63,915 nucleotides of DNA from an uncultured Collinsella sp. (GCA_900757595.1 CAAEOL010000048.1:1-63915), one strand, 5' to 3'; numbered from the stretch's first letter, positions 52,397-60,150 are shown. Numbers and translations: made by a program. Notes: generated from the letters alone by a model not told the origin.

Positions 52397-52849
52397 ATGA
52401 TGAACGCAACGGATATGGTCCAGGGAAACCTCGCCCTTAAGCTCGAGGCACCTGCGGCGCCGGCTTTCACGGTTGTCAAAGGCGGTCGGTCTGGTTTCCA
52501 AACACTGCCTGGTAAGCCCGTCCGCAGCCAGTGCGTCGCCACGACTTCGGCCCCCGTTGCCCTGAAGGCCTCGACGATTGTCGCCTTGGCCGCTGCTCTC
52601 ACGCTCTTCTTTGTACTTGCTACCTCGATCTTCAGCGCTCGTCACGCCGCATATGCTGAGTCGGTATCCAACGTTACCTACGAGACCGTCCGTGTTCAGT
52701 CTGGCGATTCCTTGTGGTCGCTTGCCCAGGAGCATCCGATTGACGGTCTTTCCACACAGGAGACCTCTGATATGATCCGCAACGTCAATCACCTGGAGCA
52801 TGGCTCGCTCGATGCCGGCGCGCATCTTAAAGTTCCCGCACGTTCCTAA
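52397..52849 (+). CDS. SOS-controlled LysM membrane protein, YneA-like division inhibitor candidate
   Basis: The 150-residue protein has one transmembrane helix at about 58-80 and a C-terminal LysM domain at about 95-148 (YETVRVQSGDSLWSLA; GAHLKVPA). The topology and the divergent position opposite lexA match Bacillus yneA, whose product delays septation during DNA damage. The cytoplasmic N-terminal part is longer (about 57 residues) than in YneA. Two perfect LexA boxes cover its promoter. Sequence similarity to YneA outside LysM was not evident, so function is inferred from context. Confidence 0.8.
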   Translation: MMNATDMVQGNLALKLEAPAAPAFTVVKGGRSGFQTLPGKPVRSQCVATTSAPVALKASTIVALAAALTLFFVLATSIFSARHAAYAESVSNVTYETVRVQSGDSLWSLAQEHPIDGLSTQETSDMIRNVNHLEHGSLDAGAHLKVPARS

Positions 52850-52900
52850 GATTTAAGTCCCGCCGCATGGTACCCTTGTAATCGTTTTAGAGGAGGTACC

Positions 52901-53344
52901 ATGCGCTGTCCCAAATGCGGCAAGGCACATACCCGCGTCGTTGATTCCCGCATGCAGGAATCTAATAACACCATCAAGCGCCGTCGCGAATGCTGCTCAT
53001 GCAATTATCGCTTTACGACATTTGAGCGTTGTGAAGACCCTATCGAGGTCATTAAGTCAGACGGATCCAAGCAACGGTTCGATCGCAATAAGTTGCTGGT
53101 CGGTTTGATGCGCGCCACGATCAAGCGAGATATCGATACTAAAAAGCTCAACGAGATCATTGACGATATAGAGGTCGAGCTTCGTTCCCGTACGCTCACG
53201 GCCGTTACGTCTCATGAGCTGGGCGATATGGTTCTTAAGCGCTTGGCCAAGATCGATAAAGTGGCCTACATCCGCTTTGCCTCGGTCTATCGCGATTTCA
53301 AAGATGTCGATGAGTTTCTGCAAGAGCTCGACAAGCTAAGGTGA
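52901..53344 (+). CDS. nrdR: Transcriptional repressor NrdR
   Basis: The 147-residue protein has the zinc ribbon CPKCG...CSCNYRFTTFER and an ATP-cone domain (VIKSDGSKQRFDRNKLLVGL in parts). It represses ribonucleotide reductase genes depending on dATP. AGAGGAGG precedes ATG. No nrd genes are in the window. It is followed by dut after 4 bases, grouping two deoxynucleotide-pool functions beside the SOS genes. Confidence 0.97.
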   Translation: MRCPKCGKAHTRVVDSRMQESNNTIKRRRECCSCNYRFTTFERCEDPIEVIKSDGSKQRFDRNKLLVGLMRATIKRDIDTKKLNEIIDDIEVELRSRTLTAVTSHELGDMVLKRLAKIDKVAYIRFASVYRDFKDVDEFLQELDKLR

Positions 53345-53348
53345 TTTC

Positions 53349-53792
53349 ATGTCCAACATTACCGTTAACATTAAGCGTCTCGATCCAACCGTCGAGATTC
53401 CCAAATACGCCCATCCCACGGATGCAGGCTTGGACCTCCGCGCCAACGAAGACTGCACACTCAAGCCCTTTGAGCGACGTCTGGTCTCTACGGGCCTAGC
53501 TATCGCCCTGCCCGACGGCTACGCCGGCTTTGTCCAGCCCCGCAGTGGCCTGGCCATTAAGCAGGGCCTGTCTATAGTCAACACGCCCGGTCTCATCGAT
53601 GCTCACTACCGAGGAGAGCTCAAAGTCATCCTCATCAACCTAGACCCCACGAACAACATCCAAATCAACAAAGGCGACCGCATCGCCCAGCTCGTCATCC
53701 AAGAAGTCCCCACGGTCAACCTCGTAGAAGTAGAAGAACTAGACAAAACCGACCGAGGCAAAGGAGGCTTCGGCTCCAGCGGCGTCGCCTAG
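53349..53792 (+). CDS. dut: Deoxyuridine 5'-triphosphate nucleotidohydrolase
   Basis: The 147-residue enzyme contains the five dUTPase motifs: DAGLDLRA, PRSGLA, GLIDAHYRGE, GDRIAQLV and the C-terminal GKGGFGSSG that closes over the substrate. It splits dUTP to dUMP and pyrophosphate. The last third uses A-ending codons (CTA, GTA, GAA, AAA) far more than the neighbouring genes, although the protein motifs there are intact. Hairpin repeat B begins 18 bases after the stop. Confidence 0.97.
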   Translation: MSNITVNIKRLDPTVEIPKYAHPTDAGLDLRANEDCTLKPFERRLVSTGLAIALPDGYAGFVQPRSGLAIKQGLSIVNTPGLIDAHYRGELKVILINLDPTNNIQINKGDRIAQLVIQEVPTVNLVEVEELDKTDRGKGGFGSSGVA

Positions 53793-53809
53793 GGACGCTC
53801 TTATCCCTC

Positions 53810-53914
53810 CCGCCCGCCTCTCACACATATCATTCCATGCTCAAACATTCTCGCGTCGCTTCGCTCGCTGCGAAACTGCGCGTGGAACGATATGTGTGAG
53901 AGGCAGGCGGGCGG
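53810..53914. repeat. Long hairpin repeat, copy B
   Basis: Arms 53810-53837 and 53883-53914 pair with a 4-base insertion in the right arm. The central 45 bases begin TGCTCAAACATTCTCGC and end GCGAAACTGCGCG. The same core occurs in inverted orientation in copy C, 160 bases away, but the outer arm sequences differ. Confidence 0.85.
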
Positions 53915-53943
53915 CTACTCGCTTGAAAAAATATTTACATTCT

Positions 53944-53992
53944 AGTAAGCCAATGCGACAAAGGAACAATCCCTTTGTCGCATTGGCTTACT
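53944..53992. terminator. Perfect 21-bp bidirectional terminator
   Basis: 53944-53964 pairs perfectly with 53972-53992 around a 7-base loop. The minus strand continues into an A/T-rich run with TTTTTT and the plus strand into TATTTAG. It separates convergent dut and the glycosyltransferase gene. Confidence 0.8.
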
Positions 53993-54069
53993 GTATTTAG
54001 ATTTTCCGGTTTCGCCTTTGAAGGTTCTAGTGGTGGGGAATCTGGTATAGCTGCTAGTACGTAAACGCA

Positions 54070-54173
54070 GCTTACCTGCGGGAGGCCCCTATATATCGTC
54101 CCACGCGCAGTTTCGCAGCGAAGCGAGAATGTTTGAGCATGGGATGATATATAGGGGCCTCCCGCAGGTAAGC
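54070..54173. repeat. Long hairpin repeat, copy C (inverted relative to B)
   Basis: Arms 54070-54097 and 54146-54173 are perfectly complementary over 28 bases, with a further near-match inward. The centre is the reverse complement of the copy B core, lacking two 4-5-base loop segments. The right arm ends 14 bases before the glycosyltransferase stop. Confidence 0.85.
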
Positions 54174-54186
54174 GGACATAAAGACG

Positions 54187-55488
54187 CTAGCGGATATGCG
54201 CGGGTTTTCCGCCCCAGTAGAAGCGGCAAAAGGCTCTTTTGCGCTTTTGGGGTTTGCCTACGAGTTCCATGGCGGCGATGGCGATGTCTTCGGCTGCGTG
54301 GGGGCGGCGTAGTACTTCGCCGTTGATGAGCAGGGCTTTGAGTGATTCGGGATGGTCGTGCAGGTGGCGCAGGGTTACTATGAGCTCTCGTGCCGTGGTG
54401 ACGTGCATGCTGGCGCCCATGCCGGTAAGCATGGTGGTATTGGCCTTTTCCTGGCCATATGACTTGCCCAGCAGGATCATCGGCAGATGTGCGCATAGGC
54501 ACTCGGTGACCGTGAGTCCGCCCGATTTTAGGATTGCCAGGTCGCAGCCGTGCATGAGGGCCGCCATGTCGTCGACATAGTCCAGCACCGTGACGTTCTC
54601 GAGCTTCATGGCATCGAAGAGCGTCTTCAGCCGGGTGGCATACTCCGCGTCTTTGCCGGGCAAAAAGACAAAGTGCATGTCTTCGAAGCTACGCAGGAAG
54701 GGGAGGGTGTGGTCCATCGCCGCGCGAAAGCGGACGTAAGGCTGAGGCAAGCTGGCACCGGCCATTACCAGCACGACGGTCTTGTCGGTGGGGAGGTTGA
54801 ACTTGGCCAGCTCTTCCTCGCGATCGTAATCCGTGTCGAATCCGGCGCGAATAGGGATGCCGGTAATGCGAATCTTTGCCTCGGGCACCTTGCGCGGACG
54901 CAGCGTTTCAGCCATGAATTCGTTGGCAACACAGAATAGATCGGTGTCCTTGTGGGGCCACCAGCCCTCGACTTCGTAGTCGGTCGGGACGCAGATGACC
55001 GGATAATCGATACCCGTAATTACGCGGGCGCCCACGGCAACGTTGGCCGCCGTGATGTGCGTTGCGACCACGGCTATGGGCCTGCGGCTGCGAATATATT
55101 CGTTGAAGGCGGGGAACATAATTCGCGACCATGCCGTGCCGCCACCCCAGAGAAGATGTCCCGTAAGCGTATATCGCCAGGTCAGGTCGTAAATGGGGCG
55201 CGTGGCTCCCGTAAAAGAAGCCGCTGTCTTATTGCCGTCGAATTTAATACGTCCAAAATCAAGGATATCTAGCACTTCAATCTCAACATCCTCTGGGATG
55301 CCATTGGTGCCGCGGATGAGGTCGAATGCTTGCGCAATCGCATTTGCGGCGGCCTTGTGGCCCGAGCCGACCGAGGCGTGCACGATGGTCACTAGAGGTT
55401 TTTGCTGAGCCAAGAGTGTGGTTTGCTCCGATTGGGGAGTTCTGTGCGTGAGCAGGGGAGCGTCGTCGCTCGTCTGCGTCTGATCCAT
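54187..55488 (-). CDS. MGDG synthase/UgtP-like glycolipid glycosyltransferase
   Basis: The 433-residue GT-B protein has the MGDG_synth N-terminal signature VHASVGSGHKAAANAIAQAF and, in the C-terminal half, LKSGGLTVTECLCAHLPMIL for donor binding. Such enzymes move glucose or galactose to diacylglycerol, making membrane glycolipids or lipoteichoic acid anchors; related MurG acts on lipid I. ATG at 55488 follows GGGGAG; a longer frame to 55527 lacks a ribosome-binding site. It stands alone, divergent from trxB. Confidence 0.88.
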   Translation of the reverse strand: MDQTQTSDDAPLLTHRTPQSEQTTLLAQQKPLVTIVHASVGSGHKAAANAIAQAFDLIRGTNGIPEDVEIEVLDILDFGRIKFDGNKTAASFTGATRPIYDLTWRYTLTGHLLWGGGTAWSRIMFPAFNEYIRSRRPIAVVATHITAANVAVGARVITGIDYPVICVPTDYEVEGWWPHKDTDLFCVANEFMAETLRPRKVPEAKIRITGIPIRAGFDTDYDREEELAKFNLPTDKTVVLVMAGASLPQPYVRFRAAMDHTLPFLRSFEDMHFVFLPGKDAEYATRLKTLFDAMKLENVTVLDYVDDMAALMHGCDLAILKSGGLTVTECLCAHLPMILLGKSYGQEKANTTMLTGMGASMHVTTARELIVTLRHLHDHPESLKALLINGEVLRRPHAAEDIAIAAMELVGKPQKRKRAFCRFYWGGKPAHIR

Positions 55489-55606
55489 CGATAACTCCCC
55501 TTCGACGTTGTAACACGGATTTATCATTGTAGTGCATGAGTGTCACGTTTACGTAAATTTGGGTATGAGCGCAAAGAACGTCAATGTTTCGACGAGAGGA
55601 TATTCC

Positions 55607-56545
55607 ATGACTACCGATCAGCCGATCGATGTTGCGATTATCGGTGGCGGCCCCGCGGGCTATGCTGCCGCCATTTATTCGGCGCGCGCCAACCTGACGA
55701 CTACTGTCCTTGAGCAGGGCATGTCGGGCGGACAGATTGCCACATCCAACGAGATTGAGAATTATCCTGGCATTCCGTTGCTGAGCGGTGCCGAACTTGG
55801 TGAGCGATTCCAACAGCATGCTGAAGGCCTAGGGGCTCAGGTTGAATGGAGTATGGTAACAGGCGTCGATTACGATGCCGATGCGGCTCAATTTACCATC
55901 CATCATGATATGGGCGACACAGCGGCCAAGAGCGTCATTGCGTGCATGGGCGCCACGCCGCGTCCTGCGGGTTTTGTTGGCGAGGACACGTATCGCGGTC
56001 GTGGCGTTTCGTATTGCGCGACGTGTGACGGCATGTTCTTCCGTGGCAAACAGGTCTTTGTTATCGGAGGTGGCAATTCGGCATGCAAGGAGGCGCTGTT
56101 CCTGTCCGACATTGCCAGCAGCGTGACCATCGTGCTGCGTCGCGATCAGTTCCGTGCACCCGAGGGCGTTGTGAATAAGATGCTTGCTAAGGACAATATT
56201 TCAGTTAGGTACCAAACTAGTATTGTTGAGCTTTCTGGCGAAACGATGCCCACGACAATCACGTTCAAGGATAATGCGAGTGGCAAAACGCATACTGAGA
56301 CCTTTGAACCTGGCTCGTTTGGCATTTTTGTCTTTACGGGGACGCAGCCACATACCGAGCTTGTTGAGCATCTGGTCGATCTGGGGCCCGATGGCGGCAT
56401 CCTTACCGATGATTCTATGGCCACCCGCACACCTGGCTTATTTGCCGCCGGCGATATCCGTTCCAAGCGTTTACGCCAGGTTGTGACCGCCGTTTCGGAC
56501 GGAGCCATAGCGGCAACCAGTGCATACGCTTTCCTACGCAGATAA
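55607..56545 (+). CDS. trxB: Thioredoxin reductase
   Basis: The 312-residue flavoprotein has the FAD motif IIGGGPAGYAAAIYSARA, the redox-active CATCDG pair, the NADPH motif GGGNSACKEALFLS, and the C-terminal FAD motif GLFAAGDIR. It keeps thioredoxin reduced. The NADPH site shows the GGGNSA pattern typical of TrxB. ATG at 55607 follows GAGAGGA; earlier in-frame codons are not supported. A terminator follows. Confidence 0.95.
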   Translation: MTTDQPIDVAIIGGGPAGYAAAIYSARANLTTTVLEQGMSGGQIATSNEIENYPGIPLLSGAELGERFQQHAEGLGAQVEWSMVTGVDYDADAAQFTIHHDMGDTAAKSVIACMGATPRPAGFVGEDTYRGRGVSYCATCDGMFFRGKQVFVIGGGNSACKEALFLSDIASSVTIVLRRDQFRAPEGVVNKMLAKDNISVRYQTSIVELSGETMPTTITFKDNASGKTHTETFEPGSFGIFVFTGTQPHTELVEHLVDLGPDGGILTDDSMATRTPGLFAAGDIRSKRLRQVVTAVSDGAIAATSAYAFLRR

Positions 56546-56587
56546 GTACGATAATATATCTTATGTAAGGTTGCTATCTTAAAACAT

Positions 56588-56628
56588 AGTGGTTGGACGG
56601 TGCATCAGTGTGCTGTCCAACCACTTTT
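56588..56628 (+). terminator. Terminator of trxB
   Basis: AGTGGTTGGAC pairs perfectly with GTCCAACCACT (56615-56625), followed by TTT. The loop is 16 bases. Confidence 0.85.
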
Positions 56629-56654
56629 ACTTAGCGGTTATGTGGTATACAAAA

Positions 56655-56675
56655 CTAGATAATCTAGAATACAAT
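56655..56675 (+). promoter_or_regulatory. Palindrome and -10-like site upstream of the DUF1836 gene
   Basis: CTAGAT-A-ATCTAG (56655-56667) is a perfect 6-bp palindrome directly before TACAAT (56670-56675), a good -10. A regulator bound here would cover the promoter. No clear -35 was identified. Confidence 0.45.
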
Positions 56676-56699
56676 ATAGAAAATGAACGGAGGCCTCTT

Positions 56700-57311
56700 A
56701 TGAACCACGTCAAACATGTTATCCCGATGTCCGATACATCGGTCAGCATTAAGCCGGAGGATATTCAGCCGACGGTGCTGCCGGATGCATTTATTCAGTC
56801 CGATATGGTGGGTAAACTCAACGCGTTGAGCCTGCCACGCTATGATCAGCTGCCCAACGTAACGCTCTATCGCGATCAGGTTATTGAATATGTCGCGCTG
56901 TGGATGGAGCCGCTTTCGATTTGCGTTGAGCAGCCCGTAATTACGCCTTCGATGATCAATAACTACGTGAAGGTCGGCCTCGTTCCTGCTCCGGTTAAAA
57001 AACAGTATGGCCGTGAGCAGATTGCGCGTCTCATCGCTATTTGTATCTTTAAGCAGGTGCTGCCCATCGCTGCGGTTCAGGCGCTCTTTAATATTCAGCG
57101 CTTGAGCTACGACGCTCCGACGGCTTTCGATTATGTTGTCGATCAGCTCGAGGCATCGATTCGTGCGGCGTTTTCTGTTGAGCAGACTCCCGTGCCCGAT
57201 ACCGCACATCAGGTTACGCGCGAATCGCTGCTCGTGCGCAGTGCGGTATCGTCCTTCGTTTCGAAGGCGTATCTGATGAGCTATCTCAAGTTCAATGGGT
57301 TTAATAGCTAA
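56700..57311 (+). CDS. DUF1836 domain protein
   Basis: The 203-residue protein fits the DUF1836 family: VTLYRDQVIEYV, the segment PSMINNYVKVGLVP, and KQYGREQIARLIAICIFKQVLP. The middle part resembles a MerR-type winged helix, so a transcription factor role is plausible but unproven. ACGGAGG lies upstream of ATG at 56700. The gene is monocistronic between two terminators. The palindrome over its promoter suggests autoregulation (inference). Confidence 0.85.
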   Translation: MNHVKHVIPMSDTSVSIKPEDIQPTVLPDAFIQSDMVGKLNALSLPRYDQLPNVTLYRDQVIEYVALWMEPLSICVEQPVITPSMINNYVKVGLVPAPVKKQYGREQIARLIAICIFKQVLPIAAVQALFNIQRLSYDAPTAFDYVVDQLEASIRAAFSVEQTPVPDTAHQVTRESLLVRSAVSSFVSKAYLMSYLKFNGFNS

Positions 57312-57322
57312 CCGAGGTATAA

Positions 57323-57364
57323 GACGGGCGGGATAAAGAGCCAATGGCTCCTTATCCCGCCCGT
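57323..57364. terminator. Bidirectional terminator between DUF1836 and degV-family genes
   Basis: GACGGGCGGGATAA (57323-57336) pairs with TTATCCCGCCCGT (57352-57364), with a short inner AGCC/GGCT stem. It lies between two convergent genes. Confidence 0.85.
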
Positions 57365-57383
57365 AGATTTGTCTAGTTGGATA

Positions 57384-58250
57384 TTATCGGCCCGACGCCA
57401 CGCCCATACCGTAGCCGATAATGAGGCCGTGCATCTCGGCATAGTATGAATCTAGCCCGTTACAGGGCATGATAATCGTCTTGGAGCCGGGCCAATGCTC
57501 CACAATGCGGCTGGCAAGTGCCTGGGCGCCCGCCTCATTCTCAACATGGTCGATAACGACCTCACCGCCGGTAAAGCCTTCGGCCTCCATGGTATCGACA
57601 ATCTTGCCAAGCATCTTCTTTTCGCCTCGGGTGTGACCAACGAGCTTAATCTCCCCCGCCTCGCTTGCTGTGCCTAAAACTCGAATGTTGAGTTTATTGG
57701 CGATGACTCCAGCCGCCTTGGGGATACGTCCGGCCTTGGAGAGATTTTCGTAATTGCACAGGCTAAAGAGGATCTTGCTGTTCTGTTCCAGCTCATCAAA
57801 ATAGCCGCAGGCTTCTTCAAATGAAACGTCTGGATTGCTTGCGAGATAGCGGTCGAGCAGCAGGAAGATCAGGTCCATTTTGCCGCCTGCTCCGCGTGAA
57901 TTGACCAAATGAATCTGACGGTTGGGCTCTTCGGCAAGCACCATGTCACGCGCGGTGGCCGCGGCATTGTAGCTTCCCGAGACGCCCTCGGAGATGGGCA
58001 TGCAAAACGTCTTGTCAGCGAGCTTAAAGAGCTCAGCCCACTCCCCTACGCTTGGGCAGGCGCTCGATGATGCGCCGGCTTCCGATTGAATGGCAACATT
58101 AAGCTCGTGAACATCGAGCGAGAGGTCGTCAACGAATTCACGCTCCCCCACTCGGATCTTAAGGGGTGCAAATGCAAAGGTGGTATGAGGTGCGGTTGGT
58201 TGCCAATCGCGAAGATTGCAGCTCGAATCGGAGATAAGTGCCCAGCTCAT
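57384..58250 (-). CDS. DegV-family fatty-acid-binding protein
   Basis: The 288-residue protein has the DegV features SDSSCNL near the start, SSSACPSVGEW for the fatty-acid carboxylate, and SKAGRIPKAAG. Members such as FakB carry fatty acids for phosphorylation by FakA; the partner gene is not in the window. GAAAGGA precedes ATG. A TATAAT -10 and three copies of GATGGCTAT lie upstream, so it is likely under a specific regulator. Confidence 0.9.
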   Translation of the reverse strand: MSWALISDSSCNLRDWQPTAPHTTFAFAPLKIRVGEREFVDDLSLDVHELNVAIQSEAGASSSACPSVGEWAELFKLADKTFCMPISEGVSGSYNAAATARDMVLAEEPNRQIHLVNSRGAGGKMDLIFLLLDRYLASNPDVSFEEACGYFDELEQNSKILFSLCNYENLSKAGRIPKAAGVIANKLNIRVLGTASEAGEIKLVGHTRGEKKMLGKIVDTMEAEGFTGGEVVIDHVENEAGAQALASRIVEHWPGSKTIIMPCNGLDSYYAEMHGLIIGYGMGVASGR

Positions 58251-58279
58251 TGAGGGTCCTTTCTAATTGTTCCCCAACA

Positions 58280-58285
58280 ATTATA
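58280..58285 (-). promoter_or_regulatory. -10 box of the degV-family gene
   Basis: A perfect TATAAT on the minus strand lies 30 bases before the start codon. It overlaps a GATGGCTAT half-site that also occurs twice in the adjacent palindrome. The -35 is poor, suggesting dependence on or interference by a regulator. Confidence 0.6.
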
Positions 58286-58304
58286 GCCATCTTTTTGATT
58301 GATT

Positions 58305-58341
58305 GGATGGCTATCTAGTTTTGAATACTAGATAGCCATCC
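58305..58341. promoter_or_regulatory. 15-bp inverted repeat, candidate operator
   Basis: GGATGGCTATCTAGT (58305-58319) is the exact reverse complement of 58327-58341 with a 7-base spacer. The half-site GATGGCTAT recurs at 58283-58291 on the -10. There is no T run, and a separate terminator already ends the upstream gene, so an operator is more likely than a terminator. Confidence 0.6.
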
Positions 58342-58363
58342 TGATTTTATGGCAAACGGTAAG

Positions 58364-58407
58364 GAAAAAAAAGAATGGGCCTCGTGACTCAAGATCGCGA
58401 GGCCCAC
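58364..58407 (-). terminator. Terminator of the NlpC/P60 gene
   Basis: On the minus strand GTGGGCCTCGCGA pairs with the complementary arm ending GAGGCCCAT, followed by TTCTTTTTTTT. It lies about 25 bases after the stop codon. Confidence 0.9.
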
Positions 58408-58429
58408 GTTCGTTCGCTGCAGTAATAAA

Positions 58430-59551
58430 TTAGTAGCGCACGAAAATGTAATTGTTGTTCATGCCAGCGGCGACGGAGCTGATGATGACGCCCGTTTTGT
58501 AGTCGGAAGCATGGATCATCTGACCATTACCGATATAGATGCCGGTATGGTAGGAGTTAACCACAACATCGCCGGGTTGCGGATCGGACACACGGGTCCA
58601 ACCCATGAAGGTGCCGGTGGTGCCCAGGCGGCAGTAGCGGCCCGTGAGGCAATAGCTTACAAAACCGGAGCAGTCAAAGCTGTTCGGTCCAATGCCGCCC
58701 CAAGAATAAGCACAACCGAGCTTGCTGTAAGCGCGCGAAACAACGGAGCCGCCGTCAACGGACTGGCTCGGTGTGGAAGGCGTCGGAGCCGGAGGGGGCG
58801 TCGAGGGCTGCGGCGTGGGAGCAGGAGCGGGAGCGGGCGCAGGCGTGTTGCCGCCGCCGTTGTTGGTCGTACCGCCACCATTGTTGGTGTTCTCGGTCGT
58901 ACCGGCGGTGTCGTTGCTCACCGTGGCCTTTTCGGCAGTGCTGGCGTTGATACCGGCCTGCAGCGCGGCGTTGGCCTCGGCCTCGGCAGCAAGCTCGGCC
59001 TGCAGCTGCGAATCCAGGGAGTTCACGACACTCTGAGCCTCAGCCTGCTGGGCATTAAGCTCGTCGACCTTCTTTTGCGTCGCAGCGACGTTCTTCTCCT
59101 GCTCGGCCTGCTTATCGGTGAGCTGCTGCTTAAGGTCCTTGACCTTCTGAATGGTCTGGGCCTGCTTGTCGGACACCTTGCCGTAGTAGAACAGACGGTT
59201 GAGCATGTCGCCCAGATCATCGACGCCCGTTAGAACCTGGAGGAGACTCAGGCCACCGGTCTTGTACTCACCGGCAACGTAGGTCGAAAGCTTTGCCTGA
59301 CCCTCGGCGATCTCTTGCTGCTTTTGCGTGATCTCGCCTGCAGTCTGATCAAGCTCCTGCGTCTGTGCGGAGAGCTCTTCATGAATTTGCTGGGTTTGCG
59401 TGCCGATCTGCTCGAGCTTGGTACGAGCAGCGGCAAGGTCGGATGCGGTATCGGCGTAGGCCGGAGCCACGAGGCCCAGGCCCAAAACACAAGCGAGGGT
59501 TGCCGTAGCAGCGCAGCGTGCCATGTTTTTGTGCGTGTTTGCTGTGCGCAT
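58430..59551 (-). CDS. Secreted NlpC/P60 peptidoglycan hydrolase with coiled coil
   Basis: The 373-residue protein has a signal peptide (cleavage likely after AYA, residue 33) and a long coiled coil (about 35-200). A Thr/Asn/Gly then Pro/Ala linker leads to a C-terminal NlpC/P60 domain with catalytic cysteine in SFDCSGF and histidine in HTGIYIGNG. It resembles PcsB/RipA-type hydrolases that split daughter cells, where the coiled coil is activated by FtsEX. GGAAAGGA precedes ATG. apt lies just upstream in the same direction. Confidence 0.92.
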   Translation of the reverse strand: MRTANTHKNMARCAATATLACVLGLGLVAPAYADTASDLAAARTKLEQIGTQTQQIHEELSAQTQELDQTAGEITQKQQEIAEGQAKLSTYVAGEYKTGGLSLLQVLTGVDDLGDMLNRLFYYGKVSDKQAQTIQKVKDLKQQLTDKQAEQEKNVAATQKKVDELNAQQAEAQSVVNSLDSQLQAELAAEAEANAALQAGINASTAEKATVSNDTAGTTENTNNGGGTTNNGGGNTPAPAPAPAPTPQPSTPPPAPTPSTPSQSVDGGSVVSRAYSKLGCAYSWGGIGPNSFDCSGFVSYCLTGRYCRLGTTGTFMGWTRVSDPQPGDVVVNSYHTGIYIGNGQMIHASDYKTGVIISSVAAGMNNNYIFVRY

Positions 59552-59583
59552 GGAGCTTCCTTTCCGGTATCTAAGGGTAGCGG

Positions 59584-60114
59584 CTAGTCCACCGTTACCA
59601 GGCTAAAGAGCTCAACGTCCTCGTTAGAAGGCGTGAGCTTCTTGCGCGGGTTGAGAAACGCAAGCTCAAGGATACAACCGTAACCCACGAGCTTTGCGCC
59701 CATATCTCGCACCAGTTTACCTGTTGCCTCGACGGTTCCGCCCGTCGCGACCAAGTCGTCCAGAATCAACACGGTATCTTTAGAGCTGATAGCGTCGGCA
59801 TGGATCTCAATTGAATCGGTGCCGTACTCGAGCTCGTAGCTCTGGCTTACGGTCTCGCGCGGCAGCTTACCCGGTTTACGTGCGGGAACAAAGCCGGCGC
59901 CAAGGGCTACAGCCACCGGTACGCCAACCATAAAGCCGCGAGCCTCGGGACCCACGACCTTGGTGATTCCCATGCCGGCAAAGTGCTCGGCGAGGGCATC
60001 GGTCATGGCTTTGAGCGCCTCGGGATTGCCAAAGAGCGGTGTGATGTCCTTAAAGACGACTCCGGGCTCGGGATAGTCGGGGATATCGACGATATGAGAT
60101 TCGAAGTCGTACAT
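59584..60114 (-). CDS. apt: Adenine phosphoribosyltransferase
   Basis: The 176-residue enzyme starts MYDFESHIVDIPDYPEPGVVFKDITPL (in part) and has the PRPP loop VLILDDLVATGGT and the GPEARGF loop. It salvages adenine to AMP. Position 60114 is chosen as the start because AAAGGT lies just before it; an ATG five codons upstream lacks a ribosome-binding site. It lies between the FtsR-like gene and the hydrolase gene, a mixed operon. Confidence 0.96.
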   Translation of the reverse strand: MYDFESHIVDIPDYPEPGVVFKDITPLFGNPEALKAMTDALAEHFAGMGITKVVGPEARGFMVGVPVAVALGAGFVPARKPGKLPRETVSQSYELEYGTDSIEIHADAISSKDTVLILDDLVATGGTVEATGKLVRDMGAKLVGYGCILELAFLNPRKKLTPSNEDVELFSLVTVD

Positions 60115-60150
60115 GGCGTGACCTTTCATGGATTGCCGGGTGGACGGCGA

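Noticed and set aside
53810..54173. CRISPR array formed by the repeated cores
   Set aside because: Only two copies, in opposite orientation, with self-complementary arms; there is no regular spacing, no spacers and no cas genes.
58305..58341. Terminator function for the 15-bp inverted repeat upstream of the degV-family gene
   Set aside because: No T run follows on either strand and a stronger terminator for the preceding gene already exists at 58364-58407.
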